Assembly (NCBI GenBank): GCA_049791475.1
Contig: JBAQZZ010000020.1
Location: forward strand, 1-32,742
Direction: 5' to 3'
Source: CAXBID01 sp049791475
Lineage (GTDB): Bacteria; Bacteroidota; Bacteroidia; Flavobacteriales; Flavobacteriaceae
DNA length: 32,742 nt
The notes under the pieces were generated by a model, which made no database searches, had not been told where the DNA came from, and worked only from the letters and a program-made list of their open reading frames with translations. Shown piece by piece: positions 22,539-30,854 of this stretch (position 1 is the first letter of the stretch; each line of letters begins with the position of its first letter). A program made the translations under genes and the position numbers.

Positions 22539-23333
22539 TTACCACCAAACCAAAAACACCTTTTTTAATTCACCATTATTAAATTTTACCCAGCATAAAG
22601 ATGAAAATTTCTCACTGAAATAGGTTTTAGCTATATTTTTGAATTCATTAAAATTCAACCAATTAACATTTGTATGCGGAATGACTAACCAATCTTTCTT
22701 TTTTGGAATATAGAATTTGCATGTTTTAAATGAATTTAATTGATTTTGGTTGATGTAAAAACCAACAACACAATTCGTATTTAGTATTTCAAGTTCCATA
22801 GATTGTTGTGAAAACGGAACAAACAATTGTGCTTTAAAATACACCTGTTGCGCTATGTTTTCTGATTTTAAATCCAAAGCTTTTAGATAATGTTCACAAG
22901 CCTCAGCATTTAAAAGAGGCAACTGTTTATCTTTAAGTTTGGTTAATTTTTCTATTAAAGAGTCTTTTCTATTTGGACCAATAAAATGCTCGATTTCAGA
23001 ATTTCCAACTGAAGCATCGTACAAATAAAATTTATAAATAATTTCTAAATGAATGGGTTTATTGTTTTTAAGAAGTAAACAATCCAATTCACCCAAAGTG
23101 ATTTTATTATTTTGAATTTGAATGTTTTCAGCTAAAATGGAAATATTTTTTTGTTGCTCTAATTGAAAAGACACCAAACGTTCTACGTATTTTCCTAAGA
23201 GTAATTTTTCATCTATTTCAATATCTATTTTGTTAGATTCTGAAACGATTTCAAAAGGCTTTAAATTAAGAATAGCTTTGCTTTTCCATAATAATGGAGT
23301 TTTTAAAAAGCCTTCGTATCTTTTTTGCAGCAT
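22539..23333 (-). CDS. DUF1853 family protein
   Basis: A 264-residue cytoplasmic protein from the ATG at 23333; a GTG at 23354 would overlap the upstream gene. It matches DUF1853 by GKYVERLVSFQLEQ, then TLGELDCLLLKNNKPIHLEI with KFYLYD, then GPNRKDSLIEKLTKLKDKQL. The E...GELD...HLE...K layout resembles the PD-(D/E)xK nuclease-like fold, so a nuclease or nucleic-acid role is possible; this is inference and the family has no proven function. The start is 1 nt after the stop of the metallophosphoesterase gene, indicating co-translation. Confidence 0.82.
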   Translation of the reverse strand: MLQKRYEGFLKTPLLWKSKAILNLKPFEIVSESNKIDIEIDEKLLLGKYVERLVSFQLEQQKNISILAENIQIQNNKITLGELDCLLLKNNKPIHLEIIYKFYLYDASVGNSEIEHFIGPNRKDSLIEKLTKLKDKQLPLLNAEACEHYLKALDLKSENIAQQVYFKAQLFVPFSQQSMELEILNTNCVVGFYINQNQLNSFKTCKFYIPKKKDWLVIPHTNVNWLNFNEFKNIAKTYFSEKFSSLCWVKFNNGELKKVFLVWW

Positions 23334-23334
23334 T

Positions 23335-24234
23335 TCATTCTGTCTTATAATCACTCAAATTAACGGGCCCTTCTAGCAAAACCTTAACAATTTGAAGTGT
23401 TCCTTCATCCGTAGTTTCTATGTGCCATTTAATTAATGAAATAGCGCTATTTTCAATTTCAATACCTGTAATACTTCGTGGATGTACACAGCTGCCATCA
23501 TTAAAAAATGCAATATCTCCAGGTTCTGGGAAACGAGGTCTGTGTGTATGTCCCACAATGGTTAGTAAATTATTATTTTCAGTAATCCACTTTTTTGTTC
23601 TGCGCTCTACTTTAATAAGTTCGGTATAGTTTTTTGCGGGACTTGTTGGGTCTGCAATTCCCATAACATTTAGAGGTTTCCAGAGTACACGAACCATAAA
23701 TCGGCTCCATTTCCAGAACAAATAATTCCACCAATCTGCTTGATGACCGTGAGTTAAAAATAATTCTTGACCCGTAGAAGTGTGTTTTAAAACAATGCCT
23801 TCATGATATTTAATGTCTCCAAAAAGTTCAACATCTTCACCTATTTTAGGGTCAAAATATGTTGATAAATGTTTTTTTACATAATCTGGGTTTCTGTAAA
23901 CCATATCGTGGTTTCCCCAAATCATGTGTAATCTATTTTCTTTATGAAATAATTTCATTAGCATAAACACATTTTTATGTGCGTTTAAAATAGAATTGAA
24001 CGATAAATTTTCCCAAAGTTCGTCGCCGTCTCCAATCTCACAATATTGAAAACCTTCAGCATAATAATGCTTTAAGGCATGAAAGTAAATGTTTCGGTTA
24101 TTAGCAAAATCATCTGCAAAACTATTGTCGCCTCTGTGGCAATCACTAAATAATATGAATTTGCTAGCATCATCAAAATCTATGATTTTAGCAGTTTTAT
24201 ATGCATTATCTAATCTTTTCTTTGATGAAAACAT
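23335..24234 (-). CDS. Calcineurin-like metallophosphoesterase
   Basis: A 299-residue cytoplasmic protein with a full set of dinuclear-metal ligands: D31/H33 in FSDCHRGD, D69 and D71 in IGDGDELWE, GNHD at 107-110, HGH at 162-164 and VGHTHRPRFP near residue 228. The substrate is not evident. The layout resembles UDP-2,3-diacylglucosamine hydrolase-like and other large phosphoesterases, but the specific LpxH signature cannot be confirmed by eye. The next gene starts 1 nt after its stop, linking it to the DUF1853 protein. Confidence 0.88.
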   Translation of the reverse strand: MFSSKKRLDNAYKTAKIIDFDDASKFILFSDCHRGDNSFADDFANNRNIYFHALKHYYAEGFQYCEIGDGDELWENLSFNSILNAHKNVFMLMKLFHKENRLHMIWGNHDMVYRNPDYVKKHLSTYFDPKIGEDVELFGDIKYHEGIVLKHTSTGQELFLTHGHQADWWNYLFWKWSRFMVRVLWKPLNVMGIADPTSPAKNYTELIKVERRTKKWITENNNLLTIVGHTHRPRFPEPGDIAFFNDGSCVHPRSITGIEIENSAISLIKWHIETTDEGTLQIVKVLLEGPVNLSDYKTE

Positions 24235-24278
24235 GAAGTAAATAGACTTTTCTTAAAATGGATTAATTTTTTAGTGTA

Positions 24279-24310
24279 TAAAGTTAGGTGTTTTCACATT
24301 AAGACTCAAA
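24279..24310 (-). promoter_or_regulatory. Promoter of the metallophosphoesterase gene
   Basis: On the minus strand TTTG (24310-24307), 20 nt, then TAACTTTA (24286-24279), one mismatch to TAnnTTTG. The -33 box lies inside the end of the preceding gene. Confidence 0.5.
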
Positions 24311-24811
24311 CGTACTTTTTTTGTTTAAAACACTTTTCATAAAATTATTTAATTCATGCATTTCGGTTTTATTTGATGCTTTTCCAATACTTCCGCCAAA
24401 ATATAACAGAAACCAAATTATAACCATAAGAAGCGTTAAGCCAATTTGTAAGGCATAACTTTTTTCTAGTGTAAAATTAGTATACGTCCAAATACCGAAT
24501 GCAATAAATACCCCAGCTACCATAAAATGCATAAACATAAAAAGCGTCCAAACAGTGGGGTTGGGACCAAATAAACCATGAAGGATACTCGATTTTTCGG
24601 TATCTTCATTAATTTCTAAATGTAACTGTGGCGACCAAAAGTGTTGTTTGTGTTTCGGGAATTTAATAAACACATGGTCATCTATTCTAGTAACAATAAA
24701 ATTAGATTGAGATTTTTTCTCTAATTCAAAAGTTTTTAAAATAGTTTCATTGTTTTTATCGATTTCAATTTTAAATCGTGGTCTTAAAACAAGGTCATTA
24801 GATAATTCCAT
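24299..24811 (-). CDS. Two-TM protein of unknown function
   Basis: A 170-residue protein I do not recognise. An N-terminal cytoplasmic part of about 90 residues, rich in beta strands and charged residues (LRPRFKIEIDKNNETILKTF, then VTRIDDHVFIKFPKHKQHFW), precedes two membrane helices (about 91-111 and 120-141) joined by a short loop. A short charged tail follows. The N-terminal part ends in a conserved-looking LHGLFGPNPTVWTLFMFMHF. It is divergent from der, and its bare positional link to der or the phosphoesterase gives no firm function. Confidence 0.75.
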   Translation of the reverse strand: MELSNDLVLRPRFKIEIDKNNETILKTFELEKKSQSNFIVTRIDDHVFIKFPKHKQHFWSPQLHLEINEDTEKSSILHGLFGPNPTVWTLFMFMHFMVAGVFIAFGIWTYTNFTLEKSYALQIGLTLLMVIIWFLLYFGGSIGKASNKTEMHELNNFMKSVLNKKSTFES

Positions 24812-24878
24812 CGGGTTTTATTTTAGCGGTATTAAATTACTGTTTTTTCTTCAAACTTCAATCTTTACTAAAAAAGAG

Positions 24879-24907
24879 TTGTGCATTGCTTATATTTCCT
24901 ATTTTTG
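24879..24907 (+). promoter_or_regulatory. Promoter of der
   Basis: TTG (24879-24881), 18 nt, then TATTTTTG (24900-24907), a full match to the Bacteroidota -7 box. It predicts a leader of about 60 nt before the ATG at 24971. Confidence 0.6.
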
Positions 24908-24970
24908 CAAAATATTTCGGATAGAAATACTAAATACATCGGATAAGATGTAACATGTAATACAAAGAAT

Positions 24971-26275
24971 ATGAGCAATATAGTAGCCATTGTAGGAAGG
25001 CCAAATGTGGGAAAATCGACGTTTTTTAATCGTTTAATTCAGCGACGAGAAGCCATTGTTGATGCTGTAAGTGGCGTAACCAGAGATCGTCATTACGGAA
25101 AAAGTGATTGGAACGGAAGAGAGTTTTCTTTAATAGATACCGGCGGATATGTTTTAGGCAGTGATGATATTTTTGAAGCAGAAATTGATAAACAAGTTGA
25201 GTTAGCCATTGATGAAGCTGATGCCATTATTTTTATGGTTGATGTTGAAGATGGTGTAACAGGTATGGACGAAGATGTTGCCGAATTATTACGCAAAGTA
25301 AATAAGCCTGTTTTTTTAGTGGTTAATAAAGTAGATAATGGTACACGAGCCAAAGATGCTGTAGAATTTTATTCGCTAGGTTTAGGCGAATATTACACCA
25401 TTGCAAGTATAAATGGTAGTGGCACAGGAGACTTGCTTGATGCTTTGGTGGAAGCTTTGCCAGAAAAAGAAAAAGTAGAAGAAAACACCTTACCTCGATT
25501 TGCAGTTGTAGGTCGACCAAATGCAGGAAAATCGTCGTTTATAAACGCGTTGATAGGTAAAGACAGATATATTGTTACCGATATTGCTGGTACAACTCGC
25601 GACTCGATTGATACGAAATACGATCGTTTTGGATTTGAATTTAATTTGGTAGATACTGCTGGAATTCGAAGAAAATCTAAAGTAAAAGAAGATTTAGAAT
25701 TTTACTCAGTAATGCGAAGTGTTCGTGCTATTGAACATAGCGATGTATGTTTAATAGTTTTAGATGCTACTCGTGGTTTTGACGGACAAGTGCAAAACAT
25801 ATTTTGGTTAGCCGAACGCAACAGAAAAGGTATTGTTATTTTGGTAAACAAATGGGATTTAGTGGAGAAAGACCATAAGTCTATGAAGGAATATGAAAAG
25901 GCTATTAAAAAACAAATGGAACCATTTACAGATGTTCCTGTTATATTTATTTCCGTTTTAACCAAGCAGCGTATTTTTAAAGCTATTGAAACAGCTGTTG
26001 AGGTTTATCAAAACCGAACTAAAAAAATAAAAACAAGTAAACTTAATGAGGTGATGTTGCCCATAATTGAAAACTATGGCCCACCGGCTTATAAGGCGAA
26101 ATATGTAAAAATTAAATACGTTATGCAATTGCCAACGCCACAGCCTCAGTTTGCGTTTTTCTGCAACCTTCCGCAATACGTGAAAGAGCCCTACAAACGT
26201 TTTTTAGAAAACAAACTTCGTGAACATTTCGATTTTACAGGCGTTCCTGTTAGTGTTTATATGCGAAAAAAATAA
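24971..26275 (+). CDS. der: Ribosome assembly GTPase Der (EngA)
   Basis: A 434-residue protein with the two tandem GTPase domains unique to Der, which acts in maturation of the 50S subunit. Domain 1: GRPNVGKST (9-17), DTGG (56-59), NKVD (119-122). Domain 2: GRPNAGKSS (181-189), DTAG, NKWD. A KH-like C-terminal domain follows (about 345-434; PPAYKAKYVKIKYVMQ, then FFCNLPQYVKEPYKRFLEN). Length and motifs are standard and all nucleotide-binding residues are present. Confidence 0.97.
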   Translation: MSNIVAIVGRPNVGKSTFFNRLIQRREAIVDAVSGVTRDRHYGKSDWNGREFSLIDTGGYVLGSDDIFEAEIDKQVELAIDEADAIIFMVDVEDGVTGMDEDVAELLRKVNKPVFLVVNKVDNGTRAKDAVEFYSLGLGEYYTIASINGSGTGDLLDALVEALPEKEKVEENTLPRFAVVGRPNAGKSSFINALIGKDRYIVTDIAGTTRDSIDTKYDRFGFEFNLVDTAGIRRKSKVKEDLEFYSVMRSVRAIEHSDVCLIVLDATRGFDGQVQNIFWLAERNRKGIVILVNKWDLVEKDHKSMKEYEKAIKKQMEPFTDVPVIFISVLTKQRIFKAIETAVEVYQNRTKKIKTSKLNEVMLPIIENYGPPAYKAKYVKIKYVMQLPTPQPQFAFFCNLPQYVKEPYKRFLENKLREHFDFTGVPVSVYMRKK

Positions 26276-26296
26276 AATCATTTTTAAAGTTTATAG

Positions 26297-26326
26297 TTTG
26301 ATTTTAATGTTTATTGGCTATTTTTA
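26297..26326 (+). promoter_or_regulatory. Promoter of the sugar kinase gene
   Basis: TTTG (26297-26300), 18 nt, then TATTTTTA (26319-26326), one mismatch to the -7 box. Transcription should start near 26330, which rules out the TTG at 26331 as start codon in favour of the ATG at 26349. Confidence 0.5.
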
Positions 26327-26348
26327 AATATTGAAAATACACCAATCT

Positions 26349-27353
26349 ATGAATCAAATCATCACTTTTGGAGAGGTTTTAATGCGTTTGTCGCCTCCAG
26401 GAAATAAAAAGTTTATACAAGCCAATTCATTAGAGTTTTATTTTGGAGGTACCGAATTAAATGTTGGACTTTCCATAGCTCATTTTGGTGGTAATGTAAA
26501 GCACATCACTTGTATTTCTGATGACTTTATAGGCGATACAGCCATTTCATATCTTAATAAATTCGATTTAGATACTAAGTCAATAGTGCGTTCTGGAAGA
26601 CCATTAGGCGTTTATTTTTTAGAAGTAGGTGCTGTAATGCGACCCAGTTCAATATCTTATAATCGATCACATTCTGCATTTTCTGGAATACAACCAGAGA
26701 TGGTCAATTGGGAATCATCATTAAAACATGGCGAATGGTTTCATTGGACGGGTATTACACCAGCGTTAACACAAGGTAGTTTTGATACTTTAAAGGCAGG
26801 TTTAAAATTGGCAAGGAAAAAGGGAATGCAGGTTTCTGCAGATCCTACTTACAGAAGTGGGTTATGGAAATATGGCGTTGAAGCTAAAGTAGCTTTAACA
26901 GAACTATTGCATTGTTCAACCATTTTTATAGGAGGAATTAATGAAATGAATGAAGTTTTAGAAACAGATTTTGGCTACAGCAACGATGAGTTTATTGAAG
27001 CTAGTAAGTTGCTCATGGAGAAATTTCCATCTATTGATAAAGTCTTTGATAAAATTAGAACTTCCATAAATTCGTCATGGCATAAAATAAGAGCGCGCAT
27101 GTGGAATGGCGAAGAATTTAGAGAAACTCAAGATTTTGATATTACACATATTGTTGATCGCATTGGCACAGGTGACGCTTTTGCCGCTGGTTTAATTTAT
27201 GGCTTGCAGCATTTTGATGATTATAAATCTATGGAATTTGCAAGTGCTGCTTGTGCTTTAAAACATACTTATGAAGGTGATGTTAACTACGCCACAGTTC
27301 ATGAAGTTTCACAAATTTTGGAAGGTAATATTTCTGGTCGTTTTAATAGGTAG
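26349..27353 (+). CDS. kdgK: PfkB-family sugar kinase, probably 2-keto-3-deoxygluconate kinase
   Basis: A 334-residue ribokinase-fold enzyme from the ATG at 26349. The N-terminal ITFGEVLMRLSPPG and FGGTELNVGLSIAHFGG are typical of KdgK-type kinases, and the C-terminal IVDRIGTGDAFAAGLIYGL holds the PfkB signature and catalytic Asp. Such enzymes phosphorylate 2-keto-3-deoxygluconate, made from uronic acids or gluconate, before aldol cleavage to pyruvate and glyceraldehyde 3-phosphate. No partner gene (KDPG aldolase, uronate isomerase) is adjacent, so substrate choice remains an inference. Confidence 0.87.
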   Translation: MNQIITFGEVLMRLSPPGNKKFIQANSLEFYFGGTELNVGLSIAHFGGNVKHITCISDDFIGDTAISYLNKFDLDTKSIVRSGRPLGVYFLEVGAVMRPSSISYNRSHSAFSGIQPEMVNWESSLKHGEWFHWTGITPALTQGSFDTLKAGLKLARKKGMQVSADPTYRSGLWKYGVEAKVALTELLHCSTIFIGGINEMNEVLETDFGYSNDEFIEASKLLMEKFPSIDKVFDKIRTSINSSWHKIRARMWNGEEFRETQDFDITHIVDRIGTGDAFAAGLIYGLQHFDDYKSMEFASAACALKHTYEGDVNYATVHEVSQILEGNISGRFNR

Positions 27354-27396
27354 TTTTAAAAGAGCTTTAAAAACTTAGGTAAATATGGGAACTAAA

Positions 27397-28239
27397 TTAC
27401 CAGCCACCAGAAGCGCCGCCGCCACCAAAACTACCGCCACCGAAGCCTCCACCAAAACCACCACTGCTGCCTCCTGATGACCAACCACCACCACCAGAGC
27501 TTTTTCTGTAACTGCCACGGCCCATATTACTTAAAATAATAGCTTCTAAGATATCTGTTCCAAAAGATCTGTTTCCACGATTACCACCTTTGCCACCACC
27601 ACGTTTATTCTTAGAAATGGAAACAAGAATAATGATAAAAATAAAAATCAGAATAAAAACAAAACCAATTGGGAATTCATTTTGGTTTGAAGATGGTCTT
27701 GAACCCTGGTATTCACCAGTTAAAACTTCGAAAATTGCATCAGCCCCTCGATTTAACCCACCGTAATAATCATTTTGTTTAAAATAAGGGATTATATCAC
27801 GCTCAATAATACGTTTAGAGAGTGCGTCGGTAAGTAAATATTCAATACCTTTTCCTGTATTTATGGCAATTTTCCTATCATCGCGAGCTAATAGAATTAA
27901 TATCCCATTATCTTCTTTGGCTTGCCCAATGCCCCATTTTTCTCCCCAATTAGCGCCTAAATAGGTGATATTCTCACCATTAGTTGAAGGAATGATTGCT
28001 ATAACAATTTGAGTTGAAGTCGTATCAGAATACTTAACTAGTTTTTGTTCAAGGCTATTTTTCTCTGAAGCGTCTAAAAGTTTATAATAGTCGTAGACAC
28101 TTGTTTGAAAATCTGGTTTTTCTGGAATTTGATATTGCGCATTGGAAAAACTGAAAGACAAAAGGGCAAGCATAAAACTTAATAAAAAATTAGCTTTTAT
28201 TTTTGATTGTAATTGCCGATTATATTCTAAAAACTGCAT
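27397..28239 (-). CDS. TPM-domain protein with Gly-rich C-terminus
   Basis: A 280-residue membrane protein. A signal peptide (about 17-35, ending SNAQ) is followed by a TPM domain (about 46-175; DYYKLLDASEKNSLEQKLVK, GKGIEYLLTD and RGADAIFEVLTG), one helix (about 190-207), and a cytoplasmic tail that becomes almost pure Gly/Ser, ending GGASGGW. TPM domains (the TLP18.3, Psb32 and MOLO-1 proteins) act in photosystem repair in plants and channel regulation in animals; in bacteria the role is unclear. It follows a second TPM gene by 9 nt and a LemA gene, a common grouping. Confidence 0.9.
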   Translation of the reverse strand: MQFLEYNRQLQSKIKANFLLSFMLALLSFSFSNAQYQIPEKPDFQTSVYDYYKLLDASEKNSLEQKLVKYSDTTSTQIVIAIIPSTNGENITYLGANWGEKWGIGQAKEDNGILILLARDDRKIAINTGKGIEYLLTDALSKRIIERDIIPYFKQNDYYGGLNRGADAIFEVLTGEYQGSRPSSNQNEFPIGFVFILIFIFIIILVSISKNKRGGGKGGNRGNRSFGTDILEAIILSNMGRGSYRKSSGGGGWSSGGSSGGFGGGFGGGSFGGGGASGGW

Positions 28240-28248
28240 ACTGAAACT

Positions 28249-28692
28249 TTATCCTTTAGAAATTTCGTTTGATAATTCGTTGCTATCACCATGTTCCCAT
28301 GGAAAATATTTTGCCAACTGCTCACCAGATTTTATAATACCATTAATTAATCCTTGTTTAAAATCACCTGATTTAAAATGCGATTGCATGATGTTTTTTG
28401 TGCTATCCCAAAAATCTTTTGAAACGACATCGTTAATGCCTTTATCACCGAAAATAACAAAGGTTTTGTCCTCAACTGCTACGTAAATTAAAACACCATT
28501 TTGAAGTTTGGTATTGTTCATTTTTAACAAATGAAAAATTTCTAAAGCACGATTTGTGGCATCGCCGCCTTTAGAAATTTTTTCTATGTGTACTCGTATT
28601 TCACCAGAAGTTTTTAATTCAGCTGTTCTAATAGCTTCAATAATTTCTTCTTCTTCTGTAGTTGTTAAAAATGCTTCAACATTATTTGGCAT
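28249..28692 (-). CDS. Soluble TPM-domain protein
   Basis: A 147-residue TPM protein without signal peptide or membrane helix. It holds EEEEIIEAIRTAELKTSGEI, a VLIYVAVEDKTFVIFGDKGI core and DFKQGLINGIIKSGEQLAKY at the end. The short domain-only form is common directly after LemA in Bacteroidota. It lies 8 nt downstream of lemA and 9 nt upstream of the larger TPM gene, so all three are likely one transcript. Function unknown. Confidence 0.88.
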   Translation of the reverse strand: MPNNVEAFLTTTEEEEIIEAIRTAELKTSGEIRVHIEKISKGGDATNRALEIFHLLKMNNTKLQNGVLIYVAVEDKTFVIFGDKGINDVVSKDFWDSTKNIMQSHFKSGDFKQGLINGIIKSGEQLAKYFPWEHGDSNELSNEISKG

Positions 28693-28700
28693 GATGGAAA

Positions 28701-29297
28701 TTAATTAAAATCAAAGTTTACATCTGGCGCTTTTTCACTTCCAGCTTCCGATTTGAAGTATGTCATTTCATCAAAATTTAAAATTCCTGCTAATAATGAA
28801 TTAGGGAATGTTTTTATATGCTTATTGTAAGGCTCAACAGCTTCGTTAAAACGGTCTCTTGATACATTAATTCTGTTCTCAGTACCTTCTAATTGACTTT
28901 GTAATTCCAAAAAGTTTTGGTTAGCTTTTAATTCTGGGTAACGTTCTACAGTAACTAGTAAGCTTTTTAAAGCACCAGATAAACCACCTTGAACTTCATT
29001 AAATTTAGCCAATTGCTCTGGTGTAATATTTGTAGGGTCTATTGATACTGAAGTTGCTTTAGCTCTGGCGTTAATAACAGCTTCCAAAGTTCCTTTTTCA
29101 AAATCTGCAGCGCCTTGTACAGTTTTTACCAAGTTTCCTATTAAGTCGTTTCTACGTTGATAACTGCTCTCAACATTTGCCCAAGTTTTTGTAGCGCTTT
29201 CTTTTAAGGTTACAGCTGTATTATTAAAGCCTTTTCCCCAAGAATAAAGACCAAATATTACAATAGCAATAATAATTAATGGTAGCCATTTTTTCAT
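28701..29297 (-). CDS. LemA family protein
   Basis: A 198-residue LemA protein: one N-terminal membrane helix (about 4-20), then a long helical domain with the family sequences WANVESSYQRRNDLIGNLV, AVINARAKATS, VQGGLSGALKSLLVTVERYP, and ELKANQNFLELQSQLEGTEN. The C-terminal NKHIKTFPNSLLAG is also typical. LemA proteins are widespread; their role in envelope biology is unclear. It heads the LemA-TPM-TPM group. Confidence 0.95.
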   Translation of the reverse strand: MKKWLPLIIIAIVIFGLYSWGKGFNNTAVTLKESATKTWANVESSYQRRNDLIGNLVKTVQGAADFEKGTLEAVINARAKATSVSIDPTNITPEQLAKFNEVQGGLSGALKSLLVTVERYPELKANQNFLELQSQLEGTENRINVSRDRFNEAVEPYNKHIKTFPNSLLAGILNFDEMTYFKSEAGSEKAPDVNFDFN

Positions 29298-29421
29298 GAT
29301 AATTTAGTTTTTGTGATTAGTGTTTATTGTTATGTAATACGTTAGACACCTATTTTTTATAAATGTTACTTATTTAGATTTTTTTTAATACTAAAAGATT
29401 GCTTTTGAGTTTTGCTAAAAA

Positions 29422-29751
29422 TTAAAGATGCTCCTTTATTTTAATCAATTGATTTTTGATATCTTCAAGTTTACTAACAATTTCAAAGTTATTTAAAGCT
29501 TCTTTTTTTTCTTCTTTTAAATGCGTTTTTGCACCGTCTAATGTAAAACCGCGTTCTTTAACTAAGTGGTAAATAAATTTAAGATTTTTAATATCTTCTG
29601 GTGTAAACTTACGGTTACCTTTTGCGTTTTTTTTCGGTTTTAAAACATCAAATTCTTTCTCCCAAAAACGAATAAGTGATGTATTCACCCCAAAAGCTTT
29701 GGCAACTTCGCCAATAGCATAATATCGTTTCTCTGGTAAATCTATATGCAT
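29422..29751 (-). CDS. MerR-family transcriptional regulator
   Basis: A 109-residue regulator. The winged helix-turn-helix at about 9-75 (YAIGEVAKAFGVNTSLIRFW and EKEFDVLKPKKN) is followed by a short dimerisation coiled coil. It lacks a ligand-binding domain. The start overlaps the stop of the M23 peptidase gene by 1 nt (TAATG), so it is translated with it. The same pairing is common in Flavobacteriia. Targets are unknown. Confidence 0.92.
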   Translation of the reverse strand: MHIDLPEKRYYAIGEVAKAFGVNTSLIRFWEKEFDVLKPKKNAKGNRKFTPEDIKNLKFIYHLVKERGFTLDGAKTHLKEEKKEALNNFEIVSKLEDIKNQLIKIKEHL

Positions 29752-30722
29752 TAGTCTAATGATTGATTTTCTAATGAAGCATGTTCTAGTAACTTAGTAA
29801 ATTCTTCTGCTGTTAAACTTCCATAATAGAAATTTATAGGGTTAATACGGTCACCGTCTTTAAATATTTCGTAATGTAAATGAGGCGCTTCCGAACGACC
29901 TGTACTGCCAACAAAGCCAATTAAATCGCCTCGTTTTACCTTTTGGTTTTTCCGCACATTGTATTTGTACAAATGCGCATAAAGACTAACATAGCCAAAA
30001 CCATGATCTATTCTAATATGATTTCCATAACCACTAGAGCCAGAATCTGCACGTACTACAACACCATCGCCGCTGGCATAAATAGGTGTACCTCGTGGTG
30101 CAGTAAAATCCATGCCCCAATGCATTTTTCGTACTTTGGTAAATGGGTCTGATCGCATGCCATAACCAGAAGCCATTCGCGTTAAATCTTCATTGCTAAC
30201 GGGCTGTATTGCCGGAATTGCAGCTAATAATTTTTCTTTTTCTTCAGCAAGTATAGCAATTTCATCAAGAGATTTTGATTGCACTACAATTTGTTTTTGA
30301 AGAATATCAATACGTTTATTACTTTCAATTATAAGTTTTGAATTATCAAAACCTTCTAAATCTTTATATCTGTTTATACCGCCGAAACCAGCTCGCCTTT
30401 GTTCATCTGGTATCGGGTTGGCTTCAAAGTAAACACGATAAATATTATTATCTCTATCGGCAACATTGGTTAAAACAGCTTCAGCTTCGTTCATTTTTTT
30501 ATTTAAAATGTCGTACTGAAATTTCATGTTTTGTAATTCGCGATTAAGCACTTTTTCTTTGGGAGACTCAACATAATTCCCAGCAATAGAAACAAACATA
30601 AAGGCAAAAATAGCCGATGCCAAAATAAATACAGATGCGTATTTAAAGGTGTTCCTTTTTTTTCGCTCTATTTTTTTATAAGAAAGCGATTCAGAATCGT
30701 AATAATATTTTACCTTACTCAT
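29751..30722 (-). CDS. Membrane-anchored M23 family metallopeptidase
   Basis: A 323-residue inner membrane protein whose catalytic domain faces the periplasm and cuts peptidoglycan cross-links or activates hydrolases. A positively charged cytoplasmic start (1-27) and one helix (about 28-48) are followed by coiled coil (about 55-90 and 128-165). The LytM domain follows (about 185-297): zinc ligands H201 and D205 in HWGMD, H250 in LYAH, and the HLH at 281-283. All active-site residues are present. Divergent from alaS. Confidence 0.93.
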   Translation of the reverse strand: MSKVKYYYDSESLSYKKIERKKRNTFKYASVFILASAIFAFMFVSIAGNYVESPKEKVLNRELQNMKFQYDILNKKMNEAEAVLTNVADRDNNIYRVYFEANPIPDEQRRAGFGGINRYKDLEGFDNSKLIIESNKRIDILQKQIVVQSKSLDEIAILAEEKEKLLAAIPAIQPVSNEDLTRMASGYGMRSDPFTKVRKMHWGMDFTAPRGTPIYASGDGVVVRADSGSSGYGNHIRIDHGFGYVSLYAHLYKYNVRKNQKVKRGDLIGFVGSTGRSEAPHLHYEIFKDGDRINPINFYYGSLTAEEFTKLLEHASLENQSLD

Positions 30723-30736
30723 TACCTAAATTATAG

Positions 30737-30744
30737 TATTTTTG
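30737..30744 (+). promoter_or_regulatory. -7 promoter box for alaS
   Basis: TATTTTTG matches TAnnTTTG. It predicts a leader of about 105 nt before the ATG at 30855. No clear -33 box. Confidence 0.4.
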
Positions 30745-30790
30745 CTGAAAATTTACGACATCAAACGTCCTAAATTTATAACCAAACGAA

Positions 30791-30798
30791 CAAATATA
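30791..30798 (-). promoter_or_regulatory. -7 promoter box for the M23 peptidase gene
   Basis: On the minus strand TATATTTG matches TAnnTTTG, about 70 nt before the ATG at 30722. No clear -33 box. Confidence 0.4.
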
Positions 30799-30854
30799 AA
30801 AATTGTTTCGAATTAATAGTCATTTAATAGAAACAACATTACCCATAAAAGTAA

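Noticed and set aside
23334..23354. GTG start for the DUF1853 protein
   Set aside because: It overlaps the phosphoesterase gene by 20 nt, while an ATG 1 nt after its stop gives the expected N-terminus.
26331..26348. TTG start for the sugar kinase
   Set aside because: It coincides with the predicted transcription start; the ATG at 26349 begins the conserved kinase N-terminus.
27350..27376. Terminator hairpin after the sugar kinase gene
   Set aside because: AGTTTTAAA/TTTAAAAACT pairing is A/T only and bulged; too weak to call.
27400..27500. Gly/Ser-rich tail as possible misassembly or repeat expansion
   Set aside because: Gly-rich tails ending in GGW-like sequence are usual for bacterial TPM membrane proteins.
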